Part shown: piece by piece, positions 1 to 12,358 of the stretch
How the letters are laid out: each line of letters begins with the position of its first letter
Numbering within the stretch: position 1 is the stretch's first letter
Notes under the pieces: model-generated
What the model was told of the DNA's origin: nothing
The model's database searches: none
What the model saw: only the letters and a program-made list of their open reading frames with translations
Source of the DNA: Acanthacorydalis orientalis
Taxonomy: Eukaryota > Arthropoda > Insecta > Megaloptera > Corydalidae
Reading direction: 5' to 3'
DNA: 64,000 bases
NCBI GenBank assembly: GCA_034766995.1
Contig: CM068314.1
Span: 18,466,201 to 18,530,200 of the forward strand
Program-made: the position numbers and the translations under genes

Positions 1-210
1 AAAAACACGGAATTGTGTCATTAGCGTGCTAATCAAACAAAATAAATTCACAAAATTATTTCTTCATTAAATCAAATTGTTTTCAAAACAAACAGTTTTA
101 TAACACATTTATCATTATATATTTGAAACAGAAGTATGCTACTGAATTGAAATGAATAAATATCTTTACGTCTTTGATATCAATTTAATGTTTTACTACA
201 GTGTAATACA

Positions 211-279
<69 letters not shown>

Positions 280-1794
280 TATAATAAATTGAGTGATACC
301 AAAGTCACTAAAGTAAATCTTATTAGTAAAAGGCGTGAAATATATGTATAGTGAAAAAAAATAATAAAAAAACTATACTTTTCATACTTTTCCATAAGAT
401 ACACTTCACCGTATTCTCTTTGATGGTAAAAATATTGAATGACACTTCAATATTCAATAACGATACAATCTGATATCGAGACGAATTTTAAAAGCTGATT
501 GTCAGCAATGATGCTGCCAACCTAAAAGCGCACAAACTATCAAGTAGTAAGTACTCAAACATATAGTGAAAATTACGATTTATTCAATACATATCGAGTG
601 TGATATAGTAGAAATATAGTAAATTATTAATAAAATATATAATAAAATACTTTGTATTTGTATTTTCGAAATTTTATATATATATATATATAAACACACA
701 AGTGTGTATGTATGTGTTGATATGTATTAGCAGGTAAATGGTTCTTTATAAACTTACAGCTTTTACAAGACATCAGCCTTAATCCAAACAAATTTTCAAA
801 TATGTACCTGAAAAGAAAGAAAATATATTAATAACAAAAAGTAGATAATATTTCTAAATGTTTTTTTTCATGTCTATATTTAGTTAAATGAAATATTATG
901 ACATGGATTTCTATTAATTTATTTTAATTAGATTTAAAATCAAATATGTGTTTATATACTTAGTTTTCATTTTTACAGAACGATAGCTAAATAATTACAC
1001 GTCACCCAGAGCAATTTTCGAATCGACCTAGTAACATATTTTTGTTTTAAGAATATTTGTTAGTATAATCAATTAGTCTTTGATGTACAGAAAGTAACAA
1101 ACATATATTTATAAAGTAATTTTAGTCAAAATATGTAGTTTTTGAATAATATTTTTTTCGTAACATATATTCACATTGATCTCGGATGGTAACTGAGAAT
1201 ATTTTTTTAGTATATTTTTTAATAAATATATGTGTGTAGAAAAAAATCTATAAAGAAATATAGTAAAAATAAAAATATAGTCTTAGATGAACATTTCTTT
1301 TCTTTATTTGGTTCAAGTTGTCATTATGATACTTGTAAGTTTAGAGATTACTCCACTCTACTTATCTAACAGCTTCGATCATAGCTCTTCAAAATGAAAG
1401 AAACTCGAACACTGGTTATTCCGAAATTTTATATTTTGTTTATATTTATAACAATTACTTTGTCCAAATAATATCAAAACAAAAATTGTTTATAGTAGTT
1501 TCTTTTCTGTGTAGATATATTTGATAAATAGAGTGTAATAAATTAAAGTATGACCCGAAAAGACTTATCCAGATCGAAACGGCCAAAATAAGAACTTATC
1601 AGGACATTTTTGTTATCTGTGAGTTAAGTAATGTAAATACTAAGAATTACTTAATACTTTCGCAAAACAACCTTCTTTCATCTATTAATATATACAATTT
1701 GTTCTTATTTCAATTTTTATAAATAAAAAATATTTTTCTATTTATAAAAAATAATTCTATCATAATATTTCCATAAAAGATTTTTTTATTTTTC
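1..1794. other. AT-rich DNA without a recognisable gene
   Basis: Apart from the TA array at 215-276 and a short one near 674-692, this stretch shows only A/T-rich unique-looking sequence. No frame looks coding and no RNA gene or transposon end was recognised. Confidence 0.6.
215..276. repeat. (AT)n microsatellite, 62 bp
   Basis: This is an uninterrupted alternating AT run. It gives a false open frame of repeated Tyr-Ile on the minus strand. Confidence 0.95.
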
Positions 1795-2195
1795 ATGCAA
1801 ATCCACCTCCTGGCAATGCTACTCTCCCCGTTACACTTTACAAATAGTACGTTAGCCATTTCCGATCATCAACGATTGGTTGATGAATCGCGTGGTCTCT
1901 GTTCTGTTTGTTGACATCTGTCACATGTATTGTATCTCTCTCACGATATATAAAGATTATTTTTGTGTATAATTTGTTAATTTTTGATATTTGTTAGTGG
2001 AGAGCGAGCGTCAGCAAGCGAGAGGCGAAACCTCCCGCCCTGGGTGGTCGGCGAGCGTAGCGAGTAGGTTTTACAAAAAAAATATTTAAAAATCGTATAT
2101 GTACCTATTGTAAATAAATAAATGAACTGTGATTCTATTCAGTTAATAAATAGTTCTCAGAAATAAAATTTAAATCACTGTCCGAAATTTATATG
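1795..2195. other. GC-richer block, promoter-like or LTR-like
   Basis: The left part (1795-1914) holds a 39-codon plus-strand frame starting with a hydrophobic stretch. It is followed by a TATATAAAG box-like string near 1949 and then a strikingly GC-rich core (about 1997-2068) with repeated GCGAGCG-type words. After that come AATAAA-like strings at 2113-2160. The order of TATA-like box, GC-rich segment and poly(A)-like signals resembles a solo LTR or a promoter with a short transcript. No target duplication or second copy is visible here, so neither reading is established. Confidence 0.25.
1997..2068. other. GC-rich core with GCGAG repeats
   Basis: About 70 bp of high GC content stand in otherwise AT-rich DNA. 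The words GAGCGAGCG, AAGCGAG and GCGAGCGTAGCGAG recur. AAACCT near the left and AGGTTT at the right form a short inverted pair. The string AGCGAGTAG recurs at 38168-38176 in a different repeat, so this may be part of a dispersed element. Confidence 0.45.
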
Positions 2196-2329
2196 AAGTA
2201 GATTTCAAATTTCACTTTATTTTGACCTATTTTCGTGTAACATTCTTAATAAATTATGAAAATAAATTATTAGCGTAATTAAACGTTCTAAAATAATCTA
2301 AGCAAATATAAATATCAATTATTTGATCA

Positions 2330-2680
2330 CAAACATGATTCGAGCTCGTAACACTTAACCGTCGATTTAAATTTCTTGCACAAACTACAAACTTCGAGCA
2401 AAATGCACCGATGCGTAGGTACTCAATAGGGTACGTTACACAGGCGAGAGGTAATCGGGGAGGAAACATGCCAACAGGCCGCTCTAAATAACATCACATT
2501 TGAAACTTTGGCTCGGCGGAATCGGGATTAATTAAATCTACACAAGCGAACCTTCGTAGCCGTCGACGTCGCTGCCTCCTTCAGCCAGGATGTGCATTTA
2601 ATAACCACCACCGAGTTACGTGCCATTGATCAATATCTTCCTGATATTAATTTAACTCCTCGGCGTAATGTTTATACTGA
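2330..2680. promoter_or_regulatory. GC-richer island, candidate regulatory element
   Basis: The island contains GGGATTAATTAAATC (near 2522), which overlaps a GGATTA-type and a TAATTA-type homeodomain site, followed by CpG-rich sequence and a second TAATTTAA region. A 32-codon minus-strand frame and a 44-codon plus-strand frame exist but lack convincing signals. Placement as a cis-regulatory element is inference from composition and site content only. Confidence 0.3.
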
Positions 2681-2780
2681 AATTTCGATCAAACGTGTTC
2701 CACGTCGTGAAATATGATGAGAAAAATTGTTATTACTTAATCAATGTTTTATGTTACAGCTTTATTTTTTTTGTCGGTGT

Positions 2781-2808
2781 AAAGCTATATAAAGTCTTAT
2801 ATAGCTTT
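2781..2808. repeat. perfect 12-bp hairpin with 4-nt loop
   Basis: The arms AAAGCTATATAA and TTATATAGCTTT are exact reverse complements separated by AGTC. The high A/T content makes the stem weak. Confidence 0.8.
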
Positions 2809-2967
2809 TAAGATTAAAGGGTTATATTCGCTAGTAAAAATGTGATATTGATGACATTTTCGACATTTTTTTTTATATTCTTGTCTTTTAACAAAGCTAT
2901 TATATTTTTAAATAACAGCTTAAGAACATTCTAATATATTTTTTTGAAAAATGTAAATGCATTTATA

Positions 2968-2969
<2 letters not shown>

Positions 2970-3007
<38 letters not shown>
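2970..3007. repeat. (AT)n microsatellite, 38 bp
   Basis: This is an uninterrupted alternating AT run in non-coding DNA. Confidence 0.95.
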
Positions 3008-3010
<3 letters not shown>

Positions 3011-6000
3011 TATATAAAGAATATTTTTTTAGAAAAAAATAAAAAAAAGAAAACAATTACTTATTCAATAAGTTTTGCTGCTAATATTTTATATCACGTA
3101 TTTTATATTTAAATATAAATAATTCTAGAAGTGAAATAAATCTTCAAAATTATTATAACTTAGATTTAAAACTAACTATGAAAGAAAAGTTGTTAAATCA
3201 AATAAGAAACTTTCTAAATGTAAAATTATAACCTAGACGTGTTTTCATGGAATTGTATTTTCAGGCAATTTACGAGGAACAGAACTTTAAGTATTTGTAT
3301 ACCCGACTGAAATGTTTACAATAGTAAATGTATACAAATGGACAAGAATTGTGAGATACTTTATGAGAATTAAAATGAATATATTTTATATTAGAATAAT
3401 GGATATTTCTAATTATATAAAGCAACATAATTAACTGATGTTCAAAAATGTAAAAACCAATGAAACCAATTATCAAACGACTTTTTGGAACGTCTCGACT
3501 TATCAACGACTTTTTAAATTTGAAAACAAGTGCTTTTAATGTTTTTATAATGACAATTTCAACACTAAAATATAAATCACTTATTACAGTGTTAAAAAAA
3601 TATATGCTTTGTAAGAATGCGGAGATAAAAATAATTCTACTGAAACTGTTATACACCTACGAAAGAGCACTTTTATAAGTCAGAAGAACAAGCACTTTAG
3701 TTTTCTCGACTATATAATTAAAATAGACATTTCGTTAATGACGACAGGAATCAGAATTCGAAAAAAATTCAGTTTTTTCATACTTAATTACAATGTTTAT
3801 TCACGAAATTATTGCATGATTAATGATTTACTCTTTGAATAAAACAAAACAATTAAATAAAATATATTTGGTCATAGAATCTCATGTTATTTTTATTTGT
3901 GTATAAAATTAAATGCATACATAAACTAACTTGTAATCAATAAATAAGAAGTCGATCCGTATTTAAAGATTTGGATAGTTTATTATGAAAAAAACTAATA
4001 TAAGAACGTCATATTCTTAAACTATTATTAAAGAACTTAAAATATACTTTATATTATATACAAAGAATATAAAAATGGTTATTTAAAATCAATTAAATAT
4101 TAAAAAAAATTAATTTAAAGAATATTTTCTATTGGAAAAATGCTGAATAATTTTAAAATAAAGAGAAACGTAGAATTAAAAACTTTAACGTTATTGGTAG
4201 AAAAGATTTGTTTAATTTTTTAGAAGTAAAAGTTGCTGCAGTTAAAAACTTCAACATTTACCTCTGAAGCAAGAATATTAATGAGATAGAAAAAATTTTT
4301 AGCGTTCATTTCAAGCTGCCTGCTTTCATTTTGAAAACATTACTCTTAAAAACTTCTAGCTTAATCTAATTGCATTTCAATGAATTAGATCTATATATAG
4401 ATAACTTCTTATCACAGATTTATTATAAATACGAATACATTTTTTTTTTGATAAATAAAATACGTATATGCTTATAGAATTAACAATAAATTTCATTTTT
4501 TTTACAAAATACATACTTTAAATTAGTATATCTAAAAAAATAATGTTGAACGGATATTTTTATATGAAATTCATTTCTCAACTATAAAAATATTTAATTC
4601 ATATTACATAATTCTTGTATTAGAAAACCGTTAATAAAAATATGGTTTTGACTTTTGATAAAAAAATAAAATATAAGATAAATAAGTACATGAAAACAGA
4701 ACATCAATGGATTAATTATAAATACTGAGCATCTTTTAAGTATTTGTACACTTATGAATTCGTGTACAGAAATGATGAAAATACACAATGACAGTCTGTT
4801 ATAATAATGATTAGAAAGATAAATAAATTATCTGAATATTTTATTTTGAAGAATGAATGAAGGATTTGTTAACAAATAGGAATTGACATTCCTTCTTTCA
4901 AACCGTTAATAATAAATGATTAAGGAAAAGTTAACTTAAAAGTTGTTAAAATATTTATTTGTAATATAATACTTTTTTAATATTTTAGTTTATATACTAA
5001 AAAAAATTTGGATACTATTGCTTTTTATAGTACATGATGTTGACGAAACCATAAAATCATCAATAGTCTATGACTACTGACCTCTTCAATAAAGTGTTTT
5101 GTTCGAAAAGTTCCGAACTTAACTGTGTTGTATTCAATTTAACATGAGAGAACACTTTTCACCTAAACCCTGACCGCAGATTACAGACTTCGTGTGAACC
5201 AATGTTGAGAACTGATTCGTTCAGCACAAAGTATGAAACTTGCTATCTTTAAACACGAAACAAAATTCAGTATTGTAACTAAATTGTACGAGTTTTCAAT
5301 TCGGAGCTTTACAAATGTCGATGTTGTACTTTGACGCAACATAAATAAAAGTTTCAAAATATATCTCTTTGACAAATACGTTTTATTACGAATTATATCT
5401 TATTTTCAAACTTATTCAATCAATAAATGGACAGCAATTCTTTATCATGAATGAATTCGCCTCGTTTTAAATATATGATATATTTCATAATAATTATATA
5501 TATATAGCGTATTTACAAATTACTTTAATTTTTTTGTACAAAGCAAAGTATGTATCATTATTATTTTATTATCAAATTTTTTTTCGTCTATCTAACTTTT
5601 TTGTAACAAAAATAATCTTTTACTAGATTTATACAGTATTATTATTTTAAAATACACCATAATTAAAATGTAAAATATATAGTATTGTTAAACGTACATT
5701 TAAAAACTCTTTACAAATTATATACAAGAAAATGAAACAAGTTATAAAATGGTATGTAACTATACTGTTATCAGAAAGGTATACTTGTATATAATATATA
5801 ATTAATATTCCGTTTAGAAAAAAATATTTTGACATTATTATCAAACGTTTTGATGTAATCTTTATCATATTAATACATATATTAATCAACACTTAAGAGA
5901 ATTTCTTTTTCAATATATATAATTAATATATTATAAAAAGGTTTCGAAATGAAAAATATTCCATTAGTTCTAGATTTGTGTCAGAAACTTAATAAGAATC

Positions 6001-6862
6001 AAATATAAATTGTTAGAATTTCAGTTATACAGTCATAAATATATCCAATAATAAAGAAAAATGATAAACCGTGATACAGAGAAATAAACTTTTGAAATTT
6101 CTCTTTTAAATATTAAGTTTCACATCATTTATGTATCTCGTGAACTTTGCCATGATATGTAATCATATTAAGAGTATTTTTATGTTCCATTTTTTTTTTA
6201 TAAGTGAATTAGTTATGAACAAATTTAAAGTTGAGAGAAAACGGTAGAATTCATTTATACCAACATTAGTCATAGTGCCATTTCAGTAATGGTAATGTAA
6301 ATCATATTTTCAGTTTGGTTTCTCAATTAACTTCATTGCAAATTTTCCTGAATGCAACGATGATTAAGGGAAATTCACTTATAACAATCAAATAAAAAAA
6401 TATGTTTTTAATGTATAAAGTACACAGTGTTATTAACTGCGATGGATATCCACTCTTACATATCATGGTCAACAACTAATCAGAGTCCAGAGTTGAAAAA
6501 CATAAAAAAACTATAAAATAAATACATAAATGCAAATATTTATACCGTACTGTGTAAGATATTTAATTGAAATACGAAAATAGTAAATCATACAGGTGTA
6601 TATGCCAACTTTGGGAATATCCATATAATATAGTATTGAATAAAATATAGAATTCATAAATAGATAGAGATAAAATATGAATGGATTAAAAAGAACATTT
6701 TTATTATGTGTAATAATAAATCTGCTAATAAAAATTTTGTAAAGAAATACATATCTGGATTTAATGACATTCCGTTATTTGGTTATAACAATAACTTTAT
6801 CACAATCCATTTAAAGTCGTTATAAGCGAATTTTACTCTAAAAGAATTGAATAACATTTTGC
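3008..6862. other. AT-rich DNA without a recognisable gene
   Basis: Nearly 4 kb of A/T-rich sequence holds only short chance frames (such as overlapping frames on both strands near 3270-3678 with no family resemblance). No transposon ends or RNA genes were seen. Confidence 0.6.
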
Positions 6863-6866
6863 TTAA

Positions 6867-6938
6867 CCCCTTAAGTGGGTAGTTTGCGTGCGCCCGACTG
6901 CTTAAGGATGGATATATCCGTCATACCCACTTAAGAGG
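6867..6938. mobile_element. 72-bp TTAA-flanked palindromic micro-MITE
   Basis: The unit is flanked on both sides by TTAA (6863-6866 and 6939-6942), the target duplication used by piggyBac-type transposases. Its ends are inverted repeats: CCCCTTAAGTGGGTA at the left and, read as reverse complement, CCTCTTAAGTGGGTA at the right (14 of 15 matching). A central palindrome GGATATATCC lies at 6910-6919. It codes for nothing and would depend on a transposase in trans. It is unusually short for a MITE, so an alternative is a folded remnant of a longer element. Confidence 0.6.
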
Positions 6939-7044
6939 TTAAGAAAATTAAAACTGCTGCAATTTTTTCAAAAAAATGAAACGAACTTTATGAATTTTAA
7001 ATAGTTTTTTTGAAATATTCGTTAATTATTAAGCAGAACACTCT

Positions 7045-7049
<5 letters not shown>

Positions 7050-7096
<47 letters not shown>
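7050..7096. repeat. (TA)n microsatellite, 47 bp
   Basis: This is an uninterrupted TA run, followed by a short imperfect TATA continuation. Confidence 0.95.
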
Positions 7097-7106
<10 letters not shown>

Positions 7107-8841
7107 CATATACATGTATGTAATAGAGTAGTGAACATATTTTGTGAAAAATGACGTCAAGATTTCAATATTGATATAACTAATACATTATTTTGATATA
7201 GCCGTATTCCAGAAGCGCATAAATGCTACACGGCGGAAAATTAATTTCGTTCGTCGTGTAAGATAGCACCACAACTTATATCGAAATACTGAAGAAGACT
7301 TATACATAATATTAGAAACTGTTTCCATCATAAATTATATTCGATTCAAGAATCAAACTTTTCTGTTATCTTACTAGTTTTTTTTTTTTTAATTTAATAA
7401 GTATAATGAAACATTGTTTAACAACGTACAATTTCATTTTCAATACATTTAATTGATTTATATGAAAGCGTAAAAATTAATAGTCGTTTTTTCCATGTTT
7501 AAAACAATGTAGTAAAACGTTTCAAATCGAGATTTTTTATTAATAAAAAAAATAATTGAAAGAATAGAAACATTTCAGTATTGATTGAAGTTATCGAAAT
7601 AAAATTACAAAAATCATTGTATTATTTGATGCTTATGATTTTTTTGTATATTCTAAATGAAGAAATTCGTATTTTAATTATAATTTAGTTATTATAGTTT
7701 TAGAAACACACACACGTATATATATACATATAATATATGTATACATTTGTGTTGAAAATGCTATAAAAGTGTTATGTTCATACCAACAAATATAATATTA
7801 TATTTTTAGCAAATGTACAATACATAACTGTTAAAGTGTTCTAAAAATCTTTATAAATTTAATATTTTATTCTCGAGTATGTTTTCAAGCTTACATTTTT
7901 AAAATATCAAAGTTGTCACGATCGATTATGGAGACCGTTTTCTATTCGACAGAATATTTGTTCATGAATCCGTTTCATAATTGAAAATTTTCACTGATTA
8001 CAACATGAATAAAACAGCTATGGCGTGAAGCACGAAGATGTGAATTAAATATCACTGTATGTGTATTTTACTAGGCACAGATTTTATTTTAAAAAAAATC
8101 AATATTACCCGAATTGATAAAGCATAATAAAAGCAACAGTAATCTACACATTCAATAAAAAAATAATACAGGGAAAAACCATCAATTTCAAATACAAATT
8201 CTCGAGATTTGAAAAATTAATAAACGCTTGAATATTGAGACGACATGCTTGCAAACGATATTATTATCGATACGTGGTGTCGAATCTCTTGGTCATAACT
8301 TATAGATGGAATGAATCATAAGAGTTTGCCTTACACCGTTCATTTTGTTAGGATTTCGAACTTCATAGATTACGAAAGCGGCCGTAACATATAATGCGTG
8401 TCGTGAAGCGATAAAAAGAAAATTGAAATTCCACAATTTCGAGGCGTTAATAGAGTTGGGATTTCAGAAGTTTTTAAAGAAAAATACTCTCGGAAAGAAC
8501 AACAAGTTCGCAAAGTTTTTCCATCAGTTTTGTAGATATATATGATGTACACCGTAGTGACCTAGAAAGATATACTTAATTTGTTACTTTATTAAATGAT
8601 AACAATATTACTTCGTGTCAAAAAAACAACTTATTGATGTCCATCAATTAACATAAAACATAGTTTTTAAATTTCAAATATTACAAACAGACACACACAC
8701 GAACGCATTGAAAATAAGTGAAATTAATATAGATGTCTCATTTAAGTTTGTAAAAACAAACATGAAGACAACGAAAGAGATAAACGCTTATGCCCTTATC
8801 TTTTTAAAAATGTCCATTAATTTCCATGTTATTACAAATAA

Positions 8842-8892
<51 letters not shown>

Positions 8893-9525
8893 TGAATCGA
8901 TAATAAAAAAAATATTTTCTTATCATAAAAGAAATACAATTTTTAATATATTCTACATTTAATTAGTTTTATCAAGAATCAGCAATAGACATCATAATAA
9001 CAAAATATTGAATATTAACATGAAAAAGTATGTAATAAATTTAAATTAATACTTTCATAATATTATATAACTTAATGTGCATGTGCAACATGTGTTTATT
9101 TATTTTTTGAAAAAATATATTAACAACAACATATAAAAAGACACTCATAAATAGAGACTAAAGTCGAAAGTACAATAAAATATGTATGTATGTATGTATG
9201 TATTCAATAATTGAAACAAGTATTTTATTCTTCTAGTACAACAGTTCAGCATAAATAATTGTTGCATTTACCATAATATAAAAAACTTATACAAATAATA
9301 AAAATCCTTCTTTATAATATATTTAACATTAGCATTATTTAAATTATTTATTATAAAATATAAATAAGTTGCATAAAATCAAAAAAAATGTTTAAAAACT
9401 AAAAAAATATTAAAGAAATTGATTTCATTGAATATTTTGATCTTTTTTTAATAAATAAGATAATTAACAATATTAAAATAACATTCTACTTTTAATTTAT
9501 ATAAAATTAAAAGAATTGAAGTACG
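7107..9525. other. AT-rich DNA without a recognisable gene
   Basis: A slightly GC-richer patch at about 8230-8560 carries only a 60-codon chance frame on the minus strand. Otherwise there is a TA array at 8848-8888, a (TATG)n run at 9180-9202 and unique-looking A/T-rich sequence. Confidence 0.55.
8848..8888. repeat. (TA)n microsatellite, 41 bp
   Basis: This is an uninterrupted TA run that produces a Tyr-Ile stretch in an overlapping plus-strand chance frame. Confidence 0.95.
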
Positions 9526-9529
9526 TTAA

Positions 9530-9996
9530 CCCATTCACTGCCAACTACGAAATCTCGTAGTAAGGGTATGTACAGCGAGTGTCACGAGATATCTCGTAGT
9601 TTGCGCTATAAGTTTGAATTGAATTAACTTGCTTTATGGGTTTCCCCCGTGAGGATCATTACACATCTCTATTACGGATTATCGCCAGATGGAATTAGTT
9701 AGGCGACGATTATTGCAGAATGAAACAAAATAATAAGAGAAGTTCTATATGAAAAGCTACATAAAATAAACATTACGAGATATCTCGTAGTCGGCACTCA
9801 GTATACGAATTTTATTCAGTGGTGACGACTGCGAGATATCTCATAGTTTCTTTGTCATCAAATCATTATAACTAGCACTGAAAGACTCTATCTGCAACTA
9901 ATAAACATTAAATTTTAAGAAATTTCGTTGCTTTCTTTAAAATAAATTGTAAACACCCAGAACAAGACATGCATAATTTTCTCGGCAGTGAACGGG
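9530..9996. mobile_element. 467-bp TTAA-flanked MITE (piggyBac type)
   Basis: TTAA direct repeats (9526-9529 and 9997-10000) bracket inverted termini: CCCATTCACTGCCAA at the left and, as reverse complement of the right end, CCCGTTCACTGCCGA. TTAA targets and termini starting CCC are hallmarks of piggyBac-family elements. No transposase frame is present, so the element is non-autonomous. Inside are four copies of a palindromic motif: CTACGAAATCTCGTAG at 9545-9560, and versions with the exact palindrome GAGATATCTC at 9583-9599, 9774-9790 and 9831-9846. They sit two near each end, as subterminal binding sites would, but that role is inference. Confidence 0.75.
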
Positions 9997-10000
9997 TTAA

Positions 10001-12354
10001 ACAATTATTGCATTAAGAAATAAAAATGAAAAAATCGAATATAAATGCTTTATTAAAAATTGCGACATTCGAGAAAATGTTAAGAATCACATCTCTTAAT
10101 ATTCATTGAATCGAATCAATTCTCTAATTTATTTTCTATTCTTTTACGTATTATGCAACGTAGACTGATAATATCAAACTCGAACATAGAAATGAATTCA
10201 AGCCGGAAAAATAAGTGAACTGTGAAAGGAGCAGCAAAGTTTGTTTGTCTGCGAATACTATTTATAACAGGCTTTAGGAAAAATGTCACCGAATCCGTAA
10301 TGGAATCGTCGTTTTGTGTTGCAGACAATTAAAATTAATGCATAAGAAAATTGACATTACTCACAAGAAATATGAATATTTTATGAAAAGATTTCGTTTT
10401 GTGTTCTTTATTTAAGACAACTAATCCCGAGAAATTATTTTTTTCAAAGTAAATATATGCAGAGCAGGAATTACACACTATAAAATATATGCATTTCATA
10501 TATATTCATATACATAATGTATGTATATGTATATATATATATATATGCATATGTATATTTATATATATACAAATATGTGTACAAATTCATATATTCCGCT
10601 ATTTTCAATCTAGTTATTTCCGAACACATCATTAATATCCAATACTTCAAACTTAAATAAATAACAGGTAAAAAAGCATCAATAAGAATTCAGATAAATA
10701 ATCAATCACTCGAAAACTGTTCTGGCATTGCAAAAACATTCAACTATTAAAAACCTCAATTCAACGGCTTAATAACATCTAGAAATGTATTTCTGGATAT
10801 ATCATATATTATAGCAGACGACAAATGTCTACAGTCTTAATCTGTTTATATAATATGTATTCTAAATTATGTTGTATTTAAATAAGTTATGTTAAGTGAA
10901 CATCTGAAACATTATTTTGACATTTCGAATTTTTTTGAATCTAGATCGAAACCCCAATATTATTATTTAGTTTATAATTCGTTTTGCATTAAGGAAGTAA
11001 TATTTAATGGACCGTGACGTAATTATTTCAATTTTATATACGTTTTAAATTACTACTTCTTTTAACACTGCTGTATATTATGTAAATTAATTTCAAGAAA
11101 TGTTTTTTTGAAATATATATATATATATATATATATTTATTTAAAAACTACAGATTTTTATAAAATTTATATACATTTCGAATTTAAACATGTTTGTATA
11201 AATTATTGCGTATCTGTGTAAAAGAAAATGAATATTTACAAATACATTACAAGTAAAATTATAATTTGAAACCGTACACAAAGAAGAAATCGAACAAATA
11301 ATACAAACAGGAACTTCTCTTCAATGAGCGTGACTGTTTTTTTTTATTACATACATGCATTTTTCTCTTATAAAATATATAATTGTTTTTCTAAGTGCAT
11401 ATTAAATATTGCATTTCACCTTGTGTATAAGAACATATTAAGCTATTCACAAAGTGCATGTATCAAAACAATAAATATCATGTAATTGTTGTCAAACAGT
11501 CGTGAAGATGTCTGTTGTATATATAATTCTAAATAATTTATCAAACAGCATTATCACGCAAGGACTTGTCTCGAACGACGAATGGCACTTTGGCAGTGAA
11601 CAGCAGCCTAAGGAATCAGATGACAAAAGAGTACGATGACACGACACGAGTAATGGGATTACATGGTACAGCTGTTTGGCGGCATTGGCCAACGGCCTAA
11701 GCATAAGCGGTTCACAGGCCACAATTAGCTACGAGATAAAAAGCGCGCCAGAATTCTCTTGTAGCCGTCAAAGTAATTCATACCGTATTTCCGTCACGAT
11801 ATACATAAATTAACTAATGAAGAATTATTTATTTGATTGATAATTACAAGTAATTAAGGAATATTCAAACGAAATAAACACATGTATATTAATTTAAAAG
11901 AAGCGAGACAAAATTAATTTTTAAATGTTTTTTTAATACGAACAGTTAAAAATGAATAACTAAATATATGTAAATACAATTAAATAAATCGATGTGAACA
12001 ATAATTTTCTAAGTATATTCATTTCATAATTAATAAATTTTTACATGTTTTAAAAATTTTCTTATTGGAAATTTTCATTTTAATGGCCGTATTATTGAGA
12101 TCCATGATAAAAAATAAGACTAATTTTTGGAAACAATTCACGATTAACAACATGTAAGATAGTACTAAAAATTAATTTGAGACAAAAAGTTTCAAACTAA
12201 AGAAAAAATGTAGAAAAACGATTTGAATTAGGAAAACAGAATTGAGAAATTTCAACTCATCTGCCATAGTAAATCTTGTGTCTGTACTTTATCGTCTTTT
12301 TCATTCTTTGTACAATGGCACGTGTATGAATGACATCTTCTAAAATCTAGATGA
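10001..12354. other. AT-rich DNA with one GC-richer patch
   Basis: Mixed TA/TG simple sequence lies near 10500-10580 and a TA run at 11113-11138. A GC-richer patch at 11490-11770 has open frames on both strands (43 codons plus, 76 codons minus), which suggests composition rather than coding. No gene or RNA was recognised. Confidence 0.5.
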
Positions 12355-12358
12355 GATA

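Noticed and set aside
180..404. Tyr-Ile repeat open frames across TA arrays (also near 17428, 20478, 22532, 36973, 37870, 47371, 47614, 61115 and others)
   Set aside because: They are translations of alternating TA runs, not proteins.
470..512. GAGACGAATTTTAAAAGCTGATT resemblance to the bantam microRNA
   Set aside because: The seed differs from GAGATCA and no foldback arm is present upstream or downstream.
1909..2195. Solo LTR beginning TGTTGACATC
   Set aside because: No target-site duplication, no terminal CA that fits and no internal retroelement sequence. Kept only as an alternative for the block.
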